Assembly: GCA_003427395.1 (NCBI GenBank) | Contig: BFEA01000609.1 | Span: forward strand, 6,319 to 37,377 | DNA length: 31,059 nucleotides | DNA from: Chara braunii | Lineage: Eukaryota; Streptophyta; Charophyceae; Charales; Characeae | Reading direction: 5' to 3' | Shown: positions 8,624-17,859 of the stretch, piece by piece | How the letters are laid out: every line of letters begins with the position of its first letter | How positions within the stretch are numbered: position 1 is the stretch's first letter | Notes under the pieces: generated by a model | Databases searched by the model: none | The model's input: the letters and a program-made list of their open reading frames with translations, nothing else | What the model was told of the DNA's origin: nothing | Program-made: the position numbers and the translations under genes

Positions 8624-9101
8624 TTTTCTCACCCTCGAACAGATCTGTACCCCCGTCACTTTCCCTTCCCATCCTTTCCATCCCCATCTCTTCCGCGACT
8701 TCTATTATACCCGTCTACTCGCCACCGTCCATCCTCATGCCTCCCTTCAGTCCGTTGCTCCCACATTTTGCTGGCATCTCCTGCTGTTCAGCGCTGCATG
8801 GGAGCGATCCAACGTCGTAGAAGTCTACTGCGTTGCCACGGGGACAATCCCCGCCTGTCGCCACTTCGAGATCTTTCGAGCGGCGCTTTTCCGCACCCTC
8901 TCCTGCTTCTATCGCGGTTACCTCGCTTCCCTCCCCCGCAGTGGCGATCATTTCCCCCGCTTCCACCGGATCATCCGATATGAGGAGCTCCCGGTGACGA
9001 TGGAAGGAATGAATCGCTTCCTACCCCCACTCCCCCCCCGTCATCCCCGCGAGATCCCCGACATGTACCGCCTCTACTGGCCTATTCCAGCTAGGCGGTA
9101 G
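8574..9101 (+). CDS. Accessory ORF4, unknown function (175 aa)
   Basis: The ORF is open from ATG 8574 to TAG 9099, overlapping the end of ORF3 by 50 nt in another frame. The ATG lies about 20 nt after a tract of C and T containing two CAG triplets (8527-8555), which resembles a splice acceptor. After an Arg/Pro-rich start the protein appears folded and aromatic: LFRDFYYTRLLATV, FCWHLLLFSAAWERSNVVEVY, FEIFRAALFRTLSCFYRGYL, FHRIIRYEELPVTMEGM, ending in PDMYRLYWPI. The 12-residue hydrophobic patch is too short and too polar at its edges for a clear membrane segment. No family is recognised. The real start could be downstream, near 8620, where ORF3 ends. Confidence 0.5.
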   Translation: MRAIGLRPRTLPRRPLDFLTLEQICTPVTFPSHPFHPHLFRDFYYTRLLATVHPHASLQSVAPTFCWHLLLFSAAWERSNVVEVYCVATGTIPACRHFEIFRAALFRTLSCFYRGYLASLPRSGDHFPRFHRIIRYEELPVTMEGMNRFLPPLPPRHPREIPDMYRLYWPIPARR

Positions 9102-10312
9102 ATCCCATTCACTTGAACCCCCTTCCCCTTTTTTTTTCTCTCCTCCCTTCATCGGCACGAATCGGTAAGCTTCATGAAGAACACGCCATCAACGATGACG
9201 TCAACCTGCACGCTGATTCGACAGACGACAACGAGCAAGGGTGCAGAGCACACGGAGATCAGGGGGACCATGATGGCGTCACTTCGACGATCTCCACGAG
9301 GTAGAGGGTTGCATATAACAGGGCTACGGAGATCTTGCCACGGATGTTGTCGCCATCTCATCCGTGGCCCAGTTATCGTTCCTTGTACTTCTTTCTGCTC
9401 TGTTAATACGTTTGGTTCCTCATGCATCACTCTGTTCTCCCCTCTTCTTTTTCGCCATGACATGCAATCAGGAGATCGCATAATTTTGGAACCCCCTGCG
9501 CGTCACGTATGTGACGAACCACTTCACGACCCCATGCCATCCTTCGTACCCTTTCTTTTGCTTGTATCATACCAACCCCAAGAAAACCCCGTTTTGATTT
9601 CTTGTTTTCGGGTGCCGCATTTTTCTTTTTGAGAGTTTTTTCGATTGATGAGTTCTGTTTTTCTTTTTGCAAAGTCGGGAAATACATGGGAATTTATGTG
9701 CGCCTTAGCGAGCGCACTGGGAATTGGGCTCGGCAGTTGGGAATTCCGGGATAAGCGGAACTTCGACGTGTCCTTTTTGGGTGTGTGAATGTTCTTGGGC
9801 GCGTCGGGGAAAACTCTCGGAATTTTGCGTGAATACGAATAGGCGTAGGATTTTCTTTTCCCGCGTCGCTTTTTCGCGCGCGGATATGAATATTTCAATT
9901 TTGAATTAGGATAGAAGCAAGTTGTAACTGTTTCGGTGCCTTTTTCTTTTTTTTTGTTGACGGCGTCGTGCATGCAAAAGCTTCCTCCTCTCTGTCCTCC
10001 TCATCGCTCCCTCCCGCGCCTCCCTTCCCTTCTCCCTCTTTTTTTTCTCTCCCCGTAACTGTTTTTCCTTCTCCCTCTCTCTCTCTCCCGCCTTGCTTTC
10101 GCGCGCCCATTTCCCTTTCTTGATCATCTGAATCTTGGACCCGTCTTGCACCACCTCTCGCGCCTTTTCTCTTCTCACCCTCTAAGTCTGGCGTACGACG
10201 CCCGGTCGATCCCCAGATAACTCCCGCTCGCCAATCAAGTGCGCCGATCGATAGGACCTTCCTATCGTGCGACGAATCTCATTGGTTGAACCTTGAGTTC
10301 TGAGGGATCAGC
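9102..10312 (+). other. Non-coding part of the retrotransposon
   Basis: Between ORF4 and the promoter-like region I see no convincing gene. The stretch has T-rich and CT-rich segments (9125-9145, 9940-9960, 10005-10090). Short ORFs on both strands have low-complexity translations. Purine-rich spots such as AGATCAGGGGGA (9257-9268) are possible polypurine tracts if the LTR is longer than its visible part. Confidence 0.6.
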
Positions 10313-10417
10313 ATGGCGTTCGTAGAGCACTCTTCTCAAAGTCTTCTCCTCCTGCTTCTCCTCTTACACCTCTGCTTTTTTGTTGCCTTCTCCCCCTCCT
10401 ATCTCCCCTGTCGCAAC

Positions 10418-10424
10418 TATAAAA
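10418..10424 (+). promoter_or_regulatory. Candidate TATA box of the element's promoter
   Basis: TATAAAA stands in a GC-rich setting, with a CCAAT box at 10231 (GCCAATCAAG) and a reversed one at 10282 (ATTGG). This spacing is typical of a plant pol II promoter. It points towards the 3' LTR. If the LTR really starts upstream of 10200, this is the LTR promoter and the visible 5' copy would be only the R-U5 part. Downstream to about 10850 I see no gene. Confidence 0.35.
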
Positions 10425-10849
10425 CCCGCAAGCGCGTCCGCAAAACTCTCTTACGTTCTCGACTCCTAAGCCAGCTTCCGGGAAGCAGTGGCTAGGTAGA
10501 GTGGATTGATGCGAGTCGGAAAGTCCTGTCGGGCTGACGATAGGCTGGCCGGTTGCGCGCTTGATCGCCACGACGGACTGTGGGATCCGGGCGAACCGTG
10601 TCGAGTTTACGACAGCGGGGTGACGATCGCAGTGGTGGGAGTTAGCACGCGACGCCCGGGATCGTCGGTGCGGGTATGAGGTTCGATGACTAGAGTTGAG
10701 AGAGTGATTGGTCCGGGGCCATAGTGGAATTAACGACGAATGCGCCTTTGTTGTGGATTGTTATCTTTGGCGTGAGTGTACAGCGGTGACGCCGAACTTT
10801 TCTCTTCCTGGATCTTGTCATCTTCTATTTTGGACTTTCTTTCCCTCGA

Positions 10850-10850
<1 letters not shown>

Positions 10851-10917
<67 letters not shown>

Positions 10918-10985
10918 NNNNNNNNNNNNNNNNNNNNNNNNNNNNNNNNNNNNNNNNNNNNNNNNNNNNNNNNNNNNNNNNNNNN

Positions 10986-11081
<96 letters not shown>

Positions 11082-11099
11082 CTCTCTCTCTTTCTTTTT
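10851..11099 (+). repeat. (CT)n microsatellite with an assembly gap
   Basis: A nearly pure CT tract with occasional TTT interruptions is broken by 68 N (10918-10985). The true length is unknown. Long Ser/Leu or Arg/Glu reading frames across it are artefacts of the dinucleotide repeat. Confidence 0.95.
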
Positions 11100-11406
11100 G
11101 AATGCTGATGCGTTTGAATGATTGTCCCTCTCTTGAGTAGGAATGAGTTGGCATCTTGCTTCTGCGTGACTTCTTCCGAAACTCTTCCATTAGTTTCCTG
11201 GGTAATCCTCCTACGCAAGGACCCCGTCTACTTGTCTTGTGAACGATGGATGCGTGTGTATGGTGCAATGCGATCCATCTTTTCCTGTGCATGTCTCATT
11301 TTCGCACCTTCCACAGTGAATGCATGTACAGAGATGCGTGACTTTTTTGATTTGATTAGACGAGTGTCGTCGGGATTTTGTTTGAGAATGCAAGAGTGTT
11401 TAGATC

Positions 11407-12384
11407 TGTAGTTCTGTCTGTACTGCACATGCCATCTGCCTTATGCTACACGACATCAGCAGTCCAGCCACAAGGCGGCCTCGAAAAACAAGGCGCCAAG
11501 GACTAACGTTGTGTTGAACTGATTGGTCCCTTAGTCATCTACATGATCAGGCTGATCTGTGTTTGCTCTCTCTCTCTCTCTCGCTTTTAATGATGTCTCG
11601 GAATATTTTGTGATTGATTGACATGTGGACTGACAAGTACCCTCCGATTGGGCGCCAGCCTCCCGTATCTCCCATCCCGACGCGACCTTTTCCCTACAGT
11701 GAGGAAAGGACACGTGTATGTGAGTGGGACGTACGAGAAGTCGTTGCACAAATCGGCAGGCAGTATTACTTCCCTCCGGCCAACCGTTGTTCTGGGTTCG
11801 TAGAAGCCGGGTTTGTTATTATCGATACGCACTTCCCACCTTACTCGGTATTGTTGCCATTTAACGAGTTAATCGTCATTCCGTGGACGGCAGAAGAACC
11901 CCACTGGCCGCGCACTCTGTGCACCGAATGTCAGCGTTTTGAGCGCTACGAGTCCAGGGGTTTCCACTACCGTGTGCGGAATGAAGACGAGCATAAAGAA
12001 AGAGCCACGCGACTGAGACCCTCCAGGTCAGACTCGAAACTAACCAGCGAACGACGACGGGATTTGATACGAAAACGAGACACGTGAAGCGTGCCCAAGC
12101 CTTTCTGTTTTTAAACGACGGGCTGTAGCCCGGTGGGAGGCACGACAATACTTTTTGGATTAAATTTGGGTCCTTCTCTCTCTTTCCCGCCTTGTCCACG
12201 CGCGCATTCCGCGACGCGCGAAACGATCGACTTGCTCCATCGGACCAACACGGGGGATTTCAGTTCCGTCTGTGTCCCCACACTCAATTTCCAAAAATCC
12301 TTGGCACACCTCATCTTGCTGTTTTTCTGGGCCTCTTTTCCGCACAGCTAACACTCCGAACGAAAGACAGCACAGGGCGTGAGG
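11407..12384 (+). repeat. 3' LTR
   Basis: This is the second copy of 1-974, collinear with an offset of 11406 up to the end of the internal ORF and 11410 at the right end. Similarity stops after GTGAGGT, where unique flank begins (GCGCCTCAC). The sequence directly before 11407 is not purine-rich, which is unexpected for a normal 3' LTR edge. Confidence 0.88.
11623..12087 (+). CDS. ORF inside the 3' LTR, second copy (154 aa)
   Basis: This has the same length and frame as the ORF at 217-681. Differences are amino-acid substitutions only (for example A to V in VREVVAQIG, G to R before QYYFPP, S to W in PHWPRTLC). The C-x2-C motif, the acidic and basic C-terminal third and the stop are kept. The function is unknown. 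Confidence 0.42.
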   Translation: MWTDKYPPIGRQPPVSPIPTRPFPYSEERTRVCEWDVREVVAQIGRQYYFPPANRCSGFVEAGFVIIDTHFPPYSVLLPFNELIVIPWTAEEPHWPRTLCTECQRFERYESRGFHYRVRNEDEHKERATRLRPSRSDSKLTSERRRDLIRKRDT

Positions 12385-13169
12385 TGCGCCTCACATGGAC
12401 CCACATACTTCCCGACGTGCTTGCGAACTGTGGGTGCTTCTACAGCCCTGCGGACACTCCTCAGGGGGCGGAGCACATGCGCTGTGCTGTCTAGGGACCA
12501 GGGCATTTGAAGCACTTCCCGTTGGTGCGAAGCGGCGGCCACATTGTCGAGGCTAAAAATAAAAAATAAAAAAGTGCAAGGGAATTGTGGTCCGTGCTGT
12601 GTGACTGCCCACTTCACAAAAAACCAGATAGTGTGGCGGCCGCGACTGTGTTCGGAACCCGTAGGGGGCCTAGGGGCTGTGTTTACCGCCCTTGATTTTT
12701 GTCGTTTTGTGTAGAGCAGTGTGGTGGTCGTTGGGCACATACCGGTGGGGGGGTAGCGTGATGGTAGTTGGGAAGCTGGCAGGACACGGTCGCGGACCGG
12801 AGTTTATTGGGGCCTCACCCGAAATTCTGAGGGCAGGCCACTGGCGACCAGTTGCTTCTGTGGATGGGTCTCGGAGGGGTTCGTGGGCTGATTTTTTTGC
12901 GTTTGATTCGCCGCGTTGTTTTTTTTTTTTTTTTTTTTTGCTGTCAGTAGCTTCTTCCTTAACGTCGTCTGTGGGATTCGTGGATTGGATGTATGTAACC
13001 CTCCCATCCCTCCGCTACTCGGGGAGAATGAATTTCCTGCTTGAACCTGGGTAGATTCACTGCCATATTTTCTGTCTTTCGTACAAGTGGTCAGTAGTGG
13101 GGAGAGGTCCATCATATGTCCTCGGTACAGCTGGCAGATGTATCTGGCTGCACTCAATGTTCCTAATAT

Positions 13170-13251
13170 GATGACCTTGCGTCAGGTCAACAGCAAAAGA
13201 AAAAAAATGTTTTTCGTTTTTCTTTTGCTGGTGACCTGATGTCATGTCATC
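13170..13251. repeat. Inverted repeat, 35-bp arms
   Basis: The left arm 13170-13204 pairs with 13217-13251 with about five mismatches. The centre is A-rich then T-rich, and the arms contain GTCAGGTCA / TGACCTGAT. It would form a cruciform or RNA hairpin. No target-site duplication was seen. Confidence 0.75.
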
Positions 13252-13485
13252 AAATGCGGTTGTTACAACCCGGGGCCTTGTTACACCCTGGGGCCAAGTA
13301 CCACTAGCAGCAGCATTGAGGCTCGAATCTGGACTTCTTTGTAGAATCTGGACTTCTTGTGGAGATACGCAGAAAATTGTGCTGGGTTTCAGCAGCTGCA
13401 CATGTTCATAAACATGTCCAGATTCGGGCGCTAGTGATGTTTTTTCTTTTTTTTTAGAGAAAACTAGGGTGCAGTCAGGGTTTGA

Positions 13486-13610
13486 GTTTGTAATTGCACT
13501 TGGGCAAAAGGGCCGGTAATGGTGAATGTATATGATCTACGTTTCGGGTCCGATGGGGTCGTGTGGGGGTGTGTTGTATTTTCGGGATTGCCTGAAGTGC
13601 AATTACAAAC
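13486..13610. repeat. Short foldback, 16-bp perfect terminal arms
   Basis: GTTTGTAATTGCACTT (13486-13501) is perfectly inverted at 13595-13610. The outer right flank, read in reverse, gives TCACGAAAACAG before the arm. That resembles the arm of the foldback at 28366-28552 (TCACAAAAACGAGTT then TAATTGCAG), so the two may be members of one family. Confidence 0.65.
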
Positions 13611-14274
13611 TGTTTTCGTGACCGCGCCGAAGTTACCGCTTTTTTTAATTTCAATTTTATTTTAGGCGTCATTTCACAATGGAGAAGGCAAAAATGCCGA
13701 TTTTCACCTCCCAAGTCCCAATTGCATGCTTTTTTCTTTCTTAGTTAGCCCTGCCTCGCCTGTATCTCCTGATCGGGTTTACTACCATCCTGCTTCTGTA
13801 GCCTTCTACTCATATGAGGAGGGTAGAGCATTGAATGCCTGTTGTGGGGTTCAGATGGGGTATCAAACTTTTCTTGGTCTTCTCGTTTTTTGTTTTTTTT
13901 TTTGTTTCCCGGGGCTTTCAAAGTTTGAAGCACATTCCTTGCGGATGTTAAGGAAATATGGGCCTCGTTCCACACCACTTATGAATTCTTACATTGTAAG
14001 GGCGCCCTAACTGGGCCAGGGTGATTAATTTATCCTAGCTTCTTTTTCGTTCCACAACCTGTTAGCAAGACCCTACACTTACCTGCCATTACATCTCAGG
14101 TGAGGAGGGTCAGGCGTCAAGACCTCTACCTGTTGGGCAATCCGTAGGATCCCACCCTTACATTTCAAGTCACCTCCGAGGGCTCCCTAGAGATTTTCGT
14201 CCTTTTGCCTGGTAGTTGTTGTAGACAACAGCATGCAGCAAATAAGTGTAGACGACAATAGCAATCACTCAGCT

Positions 14275-14324
14275 GAAGAAGAAGAAGAAGAAGAAGAAGA
14301 AGAAGAAGAAGAAGAAGAAGAAGA
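14275..14324 (+). repeat. (GAA)n microsatellite
   Basis: There are 50 bases of uninterrupted GAA triplets, a purine-rich tract. Confidence 0.97.
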
Positions 14325-14791
14325 TAAAGCAAGGTAGAACCCATGACAAATCGAAACCCGGACGCGGCAGCCCACGTAAAAAATTATCATGAAAAATGAC
14401 GGGCACCGCTGTCAACGTGGCTGATCGACCGGTTTCGGCTGGCGCGACCTTTGGGGGGTTTTGCCTGGGCGGCCCTTATTTTTTAGGGCCAGACCCTAAC
14501 AGCCAAAAATGTGGAAACGTTTTCTTTTTTTTCGTCGTTAGGGTGTGGTGGAAGGACTATTTTCTAAGAATCCTTACATTTGTAGTGGTGTCGAACGAGG
14601 TGCAATTTAGATTTCAAAATTCGGGAAAAAAACAAAAACAAAAAAAAAACCACCAATGGAGAAGGCATCAACGGCCATCGTAGGAGAGTCTTCGTTGAAG
14701 GCACAATCTGCCTGTCGGATCCGTGGAGTGGACTGACGTCATTGTATGCAGTCATTACCCGGGCGGGGATGCATCTGACTGCAGTCACGTC

Positions 14792-14848
14792 CAGAGGTGA
14801 GTGGAAAACCATTGTCCTTCAGAGGTGAGCGGGAAAACATTGTCCTCC
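14792..14848 (+). repeat. 28-bp tandem duplication
   Basis: CAGAGGTGAGTGGAAAACC... is repeated as CAGAGGTGAGCGGGAAAAC... with a period of 28 and a few substitutions. Confidence 0.8.
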
Positions 14849-15216
14849 AGCAAGGGGTTGGTCGACACTACGGGCTGCGAGCCCGCGTCCTCGCAGTATG
14901 TCAGTCTTTACCGATTTTGGGACACTGTGTGACCGGCACTACCACAAAATCCCCAAATCCGCCTTCCACAAATTCTCAATTACAAGGTTTTGGGGTTGCT
15001 GTGTGAGTATGCCCTGACTATGCCCTGACTATGCCCTTAGGCCAGGGGATGTATACATGTTTTCAGCTGTCTTCCTGGAGATGTTTTCACTTTTTCTCTC
15101 GAAGCCGTCATTGGGACGCAGTGGAACAACGCGAAGCAAGCTTTGTGGGAGTTTTCAGGATTTGTGTGTTTGCGCATCCGTCGTCTTCGTCAGGACCGGA
15201 GATCCGGTGCTTCGCG

Positions 15217-15308
15217 GCAGCAAAACGCGATTGATCGATCTGTGGCTGCAGCAAAACGCGATTGACCGATCTGTGGCTGCAGCAAAACGCGATTGATCGA
15301 TCTGTGGC
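15217..15308 (+). repeat. 31-bp unit repeated three times upstream of panB
   Basis: Units start at 15217, 15248 and 15279 with GCAGCAAAACGCGATTGA. The second differs by one base (CCGAT for TCGAT). The array ends about 155 bp before the proposed panB start, so it may lie in the promoter or 5' leader. Confidence 0.92.
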
Positions 15309-15464
15309 GCGCGCAAAGTGCATATCGGCGACGGTAACGGCAACTTCCGAAAGATCTTTTTTATTCACATTCACATTCATGTCCAAGTGAGCGGAGCAAG
15401 AAGTCAGCCGCGGCCGTATCCTGCTCCATCGTCGTTCGCTGGCGCGGTCTGCGGAATCGCCAAA

Positions 15465-17588
15465 ATGTCATGTGCACTTCGAATCTCCGGCGGATCGCAC
15501 AGTGCCGCGCGTGTTTTGCAGTTTGATTCCCGCCGTTCCCGCCGGCCTCGCGAACAAGCGGGGCGTGGGCGGCACCAGGACCAGCCACTGGTCAGTGGAA
15601 GCCATGATCACCATAGCCATCCTCCTCTTCGCTTGCACAAGCAACCGATCCCCTGTGGGCGTCGTGTTTTGACTGGTTGCCGCGCACAGCAGCAGCAGCA
15701 GCAGCGGCAGCGGCATCGTGGTTATGTGCTGACGGGCAATTGTTCCTCTTACTCTTACAGCTTGAGTATCGCAGCAGCCAGCCATTCTCTCTCGATCCGT
15801 AACAAGTTCTCTCTCTGTGATGATAGCGACGATTTCGAACGAAGAGCAGTTCGGGGTGGGGTTGTAGGCACGACGAGGAGGGGGGGGGTGTTGCGACCGG
15901 TGGCGCTGGATTCCATAACAGGAAAGTCTCAGCAGCAGCTGTCAGCATCCTTTTCGACGCCGGTAGGATCACGTTGGCAATCGCGAGGGAGTTGGGAGTC
16001 CCGACGGCGACGACGATGTGCTCCGTCGAAGCGCGGTGAGGCTTCGAAGCAGCTACTGCGGAGTCTTTCAAGCGGCAGCATCTCTCTTTTCCGGGGGCTG
16101 AAGATCCCGGCTCGGGATCCAGATCACGCGGCGGCGGGTGCAGTTCGCGAGAACCGTGCCGATCATCTCATCGGGATCCGCAGGAATCGTCGTCGAGATC
16201 ATGCCGCGCGTCATCACGATGTCGTTGTTTCCGTTACGCAGGCTGTCGTGGCGGCGGAGGCGGTGGCGGCGGGAACGAACCACCTCTTGCCGAGCCGGCG
16301 GCGGGCAGCGGCAGCAGCAGCAGCAGCAGCAGCAGCGGCGGCGGCTAGTTCCCCTCGTCGGCGGACGAAGGTGCTGGGTTGGGATCGGGACCGTTCTCGT
16401 TACGCGGACGTGCCAGGACGGCGTGGGGATGGAGAAAGTCGAGAGCGATGGTCGTGGTGGAACGTCAATGGGGATCGTGCCACGTCGACACCGACGACAA
16501 CGCGCACGACGACGGTGAAGTCCCACGCGCCCGAGGACCTGGTCTACTCGGGCCCCGAAGCCAAGTCCCCCAAGCGAATCACGTTACGACACGTGATGGC
16601 GAAGTATCGCCGCAAGGAACCCATCACGATGGTGACTGCGTATGATTACCCATCGGCGGTGCACGTGGACCTGGCGGGAATCGACATCCTTCTGGTGGGT
16701 GATTCGGTGGGCATGGTCGTTCATGGCTACGACTCGACCTTGCCTGTGACTCTGGAGGACATGCTGACTCACTGCCGTGCCGTGGCGAGAGGAGCGCGGC
16801 GCCCGCTTCTTGTAGGCGATCTGCCGTTCGGATCGTACGAGCAGAGCCCCGAACAGGCGGTCGCGAGTGCAATCCGGATGCTGAAGGAGGGATCCATGGA
16901 CGTCGTGAAGCTGGAGGGAGGGTCTAAAACCCGCTTGGCAGCAGTGCGCGCCGTCGTTGATGCCGGGATCGCGGTTATGGGACACGTGGGCCTCACTCCA
17001 CAGGCGATCAGCGTCTTGGGCGGCTTTCGACCACAAGGCAAGAAGGCGGAAAACGCCCTTAACATCTTGGACCAGGCGCTGGCGCTGCAAGAGGCGGGAT
17101 GCTTCGCCATCGTTCTCGAGTGCCTGCCCGCGCCGGTTGCGGCGGCCATCACCTCCGCGCTCCGAATCCCGACCATTGGAATCGGTGCAGGCCCGCACAC
17201 GAGCGGCCAGGTCTTGGTATACCACGACCTGCTCGGCATGATGCAGCACCCACATCACGCCAAAGTCACGCCCAAGTTCTGCAAGAGATACGCGGAGGTG
17301 GGAAAGATCATTCAGGGCGCGATTACGGAATTCCGTGTGGAGGTGGTTTCGAATAGGTTTCCGTCAGACACCTTCAGTCCGTACACAATGGAGGAGGAGG
17401 AGATCGCCATACTCGAAGCAGAGCTGAGAAGTCGGGGCATCCAAGTGCAAGAGGACCAGCTTCGCAGCAGCAGCAGCAGCTCCCGCCATAGCCAGGAGCA
17501 GCATCTCGATGCCGGAGTTGAGACGGAGAGCGGAGTCGGGGACTCGTCTGTATCCCGACCTGCATCGCTCTCCACGACGCAGGTTTGA
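15465..17588 (+). CDS. panB: 3-methyl-2-oxobutanoate hydroxymethyltransferase (ketopantoate hydroxymethyltransferase)
   Basis: The enzyme transfers a hydroxymethyl group from 5,10-methylenetetrahydrofolate to 2-oxoisovalerate, giving ketopantoate in pantothenate/CoA synthesis. From ATG 15465 (context CCAAAATGT) it is 707 aa. The catalytic TIM-barrel spans residues 370-650 and is very close to land-plant enzymes. Visible are [10 protein letters not shown], metal-binding Asp413 ([12 protein letters not shown]) and Asp452 (VGDLPFGSY), Lys482 and Glu484 (KLEGGS), [20 protein letters not shown], and Glu552 (VLECLPAP). These correspond to E. coli D45, D84, K112, E114 and E181. The core has no intron. 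The N-terminal 370 residues are Arg/Ser-rich with poly-Gln and poly-Ala runs; known plant enzymes are about 350 aa in total. The extreme N-terminus fits a mitochondrial presequence, but much of the extension may be intron or leader. The frame is open from 15318 without an ATG. The C-terminal tail has a Ser run. Confidence 0.92.
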   Translation: MSCALRISGGSHSAARVLQFDSRRSRRPREQAGRGRHQDQPLVSGSHDHHSHPPLRLHKQPIPCGRRVLTGCRAQQQQQQRQRHRGYVLTGNCSSYSYSLSIAAASHSLSIRNKFSLCDDSDDFERRAVRGGVVGTTRRGGVLRPVALDSITGKSQQQLSASFSTPVGSRWQSRGSWESRRRRRCAPSKRGEASKQLLRSLSSGSISLFRGLKIPARDPDHAAAGAVRENRADHLIGIRRNRRRDHAARHHDVVVSVTQAVVAAEAVAAGTNHLLPSRRRAAAAAAAAAAAAAASSPRRRTKVLGWDRDRSRYADVPGRRGDGESRERWSWWNVNGDRATSTPTTTRTTTVKSHAPEDLVYSGPEAKSPKRITLRHVMAKYRRKEPITMVTAYDYPSAVHVDLAGIDILLVGDSVGMVVHGYDSTLPVTLEDMLTHCRAVARGARRPLLVGDLPFGSYEQSPEQAVASAIRMLKEGSMDVVKLEGGSKTRLAAVRAVVDAGIAVMGHVGLTPQAISVLGGFRPQGKKAENALNILDQALALQEAGCFAIVLECLPAPVAAAITSALRIPTIGIGAGPHTSGQVLVYHDLLGMMQHPHHAKVTPKFCKRYAEVGKIIQGAITEFRVEVVSNRFPSDTFSPYTMEEEEIAILEAELRSRGIQVQEDQLRSSSSSSRHSQEQHLDAGVETESGVGDSSVSRPASLSTTQV

Positions 17589-17592
17589 TAAA

Positions 17593-17720
17593 GATCGCAC
17601 CGCAACCGGCGTTGACGTCATCATCTTCGTCGCCGTCACGAAGCGCGCTCACTGTCTGCTCGTGAACGAGATCGCACCGCAACCGGCGTTGACGTCATCA
17701 CGTTCGTCGCCGTCACGAAG
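17593..17720 (+). repeat. 52-bp direct duplication after panB, with TGACGTCA boxes
   Basis: AGATCGCACCGCAACCGGCG... at 17593-17644 recurs at 17669-17720, with a period of 76 and one or two differences. Each copy contains the palindrome TGACGTCA, the core site of plant TGA/bZIP factors. It begins five bases after the panB stop codon, so it is probably 3' UTR; any regulatory role is conjecture. Confidence 0.85.
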
Positions 17721-17780
17721 CTGATCTCGTCGTTCTCGTTCGTTCTCCTCAGCGTAGAGCTCGTGGCTATCGTCCTTAGC

Positions 17781-17859
17781 CCCGAATAGAACGCCCGGTC
17801 ATTGTAGCTTGCAACTTTCAGACTGGATGCAGAGGCACGACCGGTTGTTCTGTTCGGGT
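17781..17859. repeat. MITE-like foldback, copy A
   Basis: The left arm CCCGAATAGAACGCCCGGTC pairs with the right arm (GACCGGTTGTTCTGTTCGGGT in reverse) with few mismatches. The internal text ATTGTAGCTTGCAACTTTCAG matches the layout of copy B (ATTATAGCTGTAGTTGGG). No coding potential. Confidence 0.65.

Larger units (their letters stand above)
1..12384 (+). mobile_element. Ty3/gypsy-type LTR retrotransposon with accessory ORFs, degenerate
   Basis: Direct repeats of about 0.98 kb (1-974 and 11407-12384) bracket gag, aspartic protease, RT, RNase H and integrase in Ty3/gypsy order, with integrase after RNase H. A tRNA-Met-like primer site follows the left repeat. At about 12.4 kb it is long for the class because roughly 4.3 kb lies between integrase and the right repeat; that space holds three more ORFs and a CT tract with an N gap. 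The coding region carries in-frame stops at 1295, 3204, 5088, 5923, 6127, 7826 and 8090 and frame changes near 2865, 4587, 4807 and 5230-5400, so this copy is not autonomous. No chromodomain follows integrase. The left flank is not visible, so no target-site duplication can be tested. The N gap at 10918-10985 means the two halves could come from different copies. Confidence 0.93.
12385..15216. other. Non-coding DNA between the retrotransposon and panB
   Basis: I see no gene. Contents are T-runs (12919-12939, 13439-13455), two foldbacks (13170-13251, 13486-13610), a short tandem at 13259-13295 (TTGTTACA followed by CCCGGGGCC-like text twice), a (GAA)n array, a 28-bp duplication at 14792-14848, and a TATGCCCTGAC repeat at 15008-15037. 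Short ORFs here are not conserved-looking. Confidence 0.6.

Noticed and set aside
7116-9101. Env-like glycoprotein downstream of pol
   Set aside because: None of the three ORFs shows a signal peptide, transmembrane span or cysteine-rich ectodomain.
9174-9632. 152-codon ORF after ORF4
   Set aside because: Low-complexity composition, no start context, and no relation to the ATGA/tract pattern of ORF2-ORF4.
10313-10495. 60-codon ORF starting MAFVEHSSQ with a Leu-rich, signal-peptide-like stretch
   Set aside because: It overlaps the TATA/promoter-like region and the hydrophobic run comes from a CT-rich tract; no further support.
10708-11292. Long Ser/Leu and Arg/Glu reading frames on both strands
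   Set aside because: They are the translation of a CT/GA microsatellite and cross an N gap.
16068-17258. Several long ORFs on the minus strand and in other frames over panB
   Set aside because: Shadows of a GC-rich coding region; no recognisable domain.
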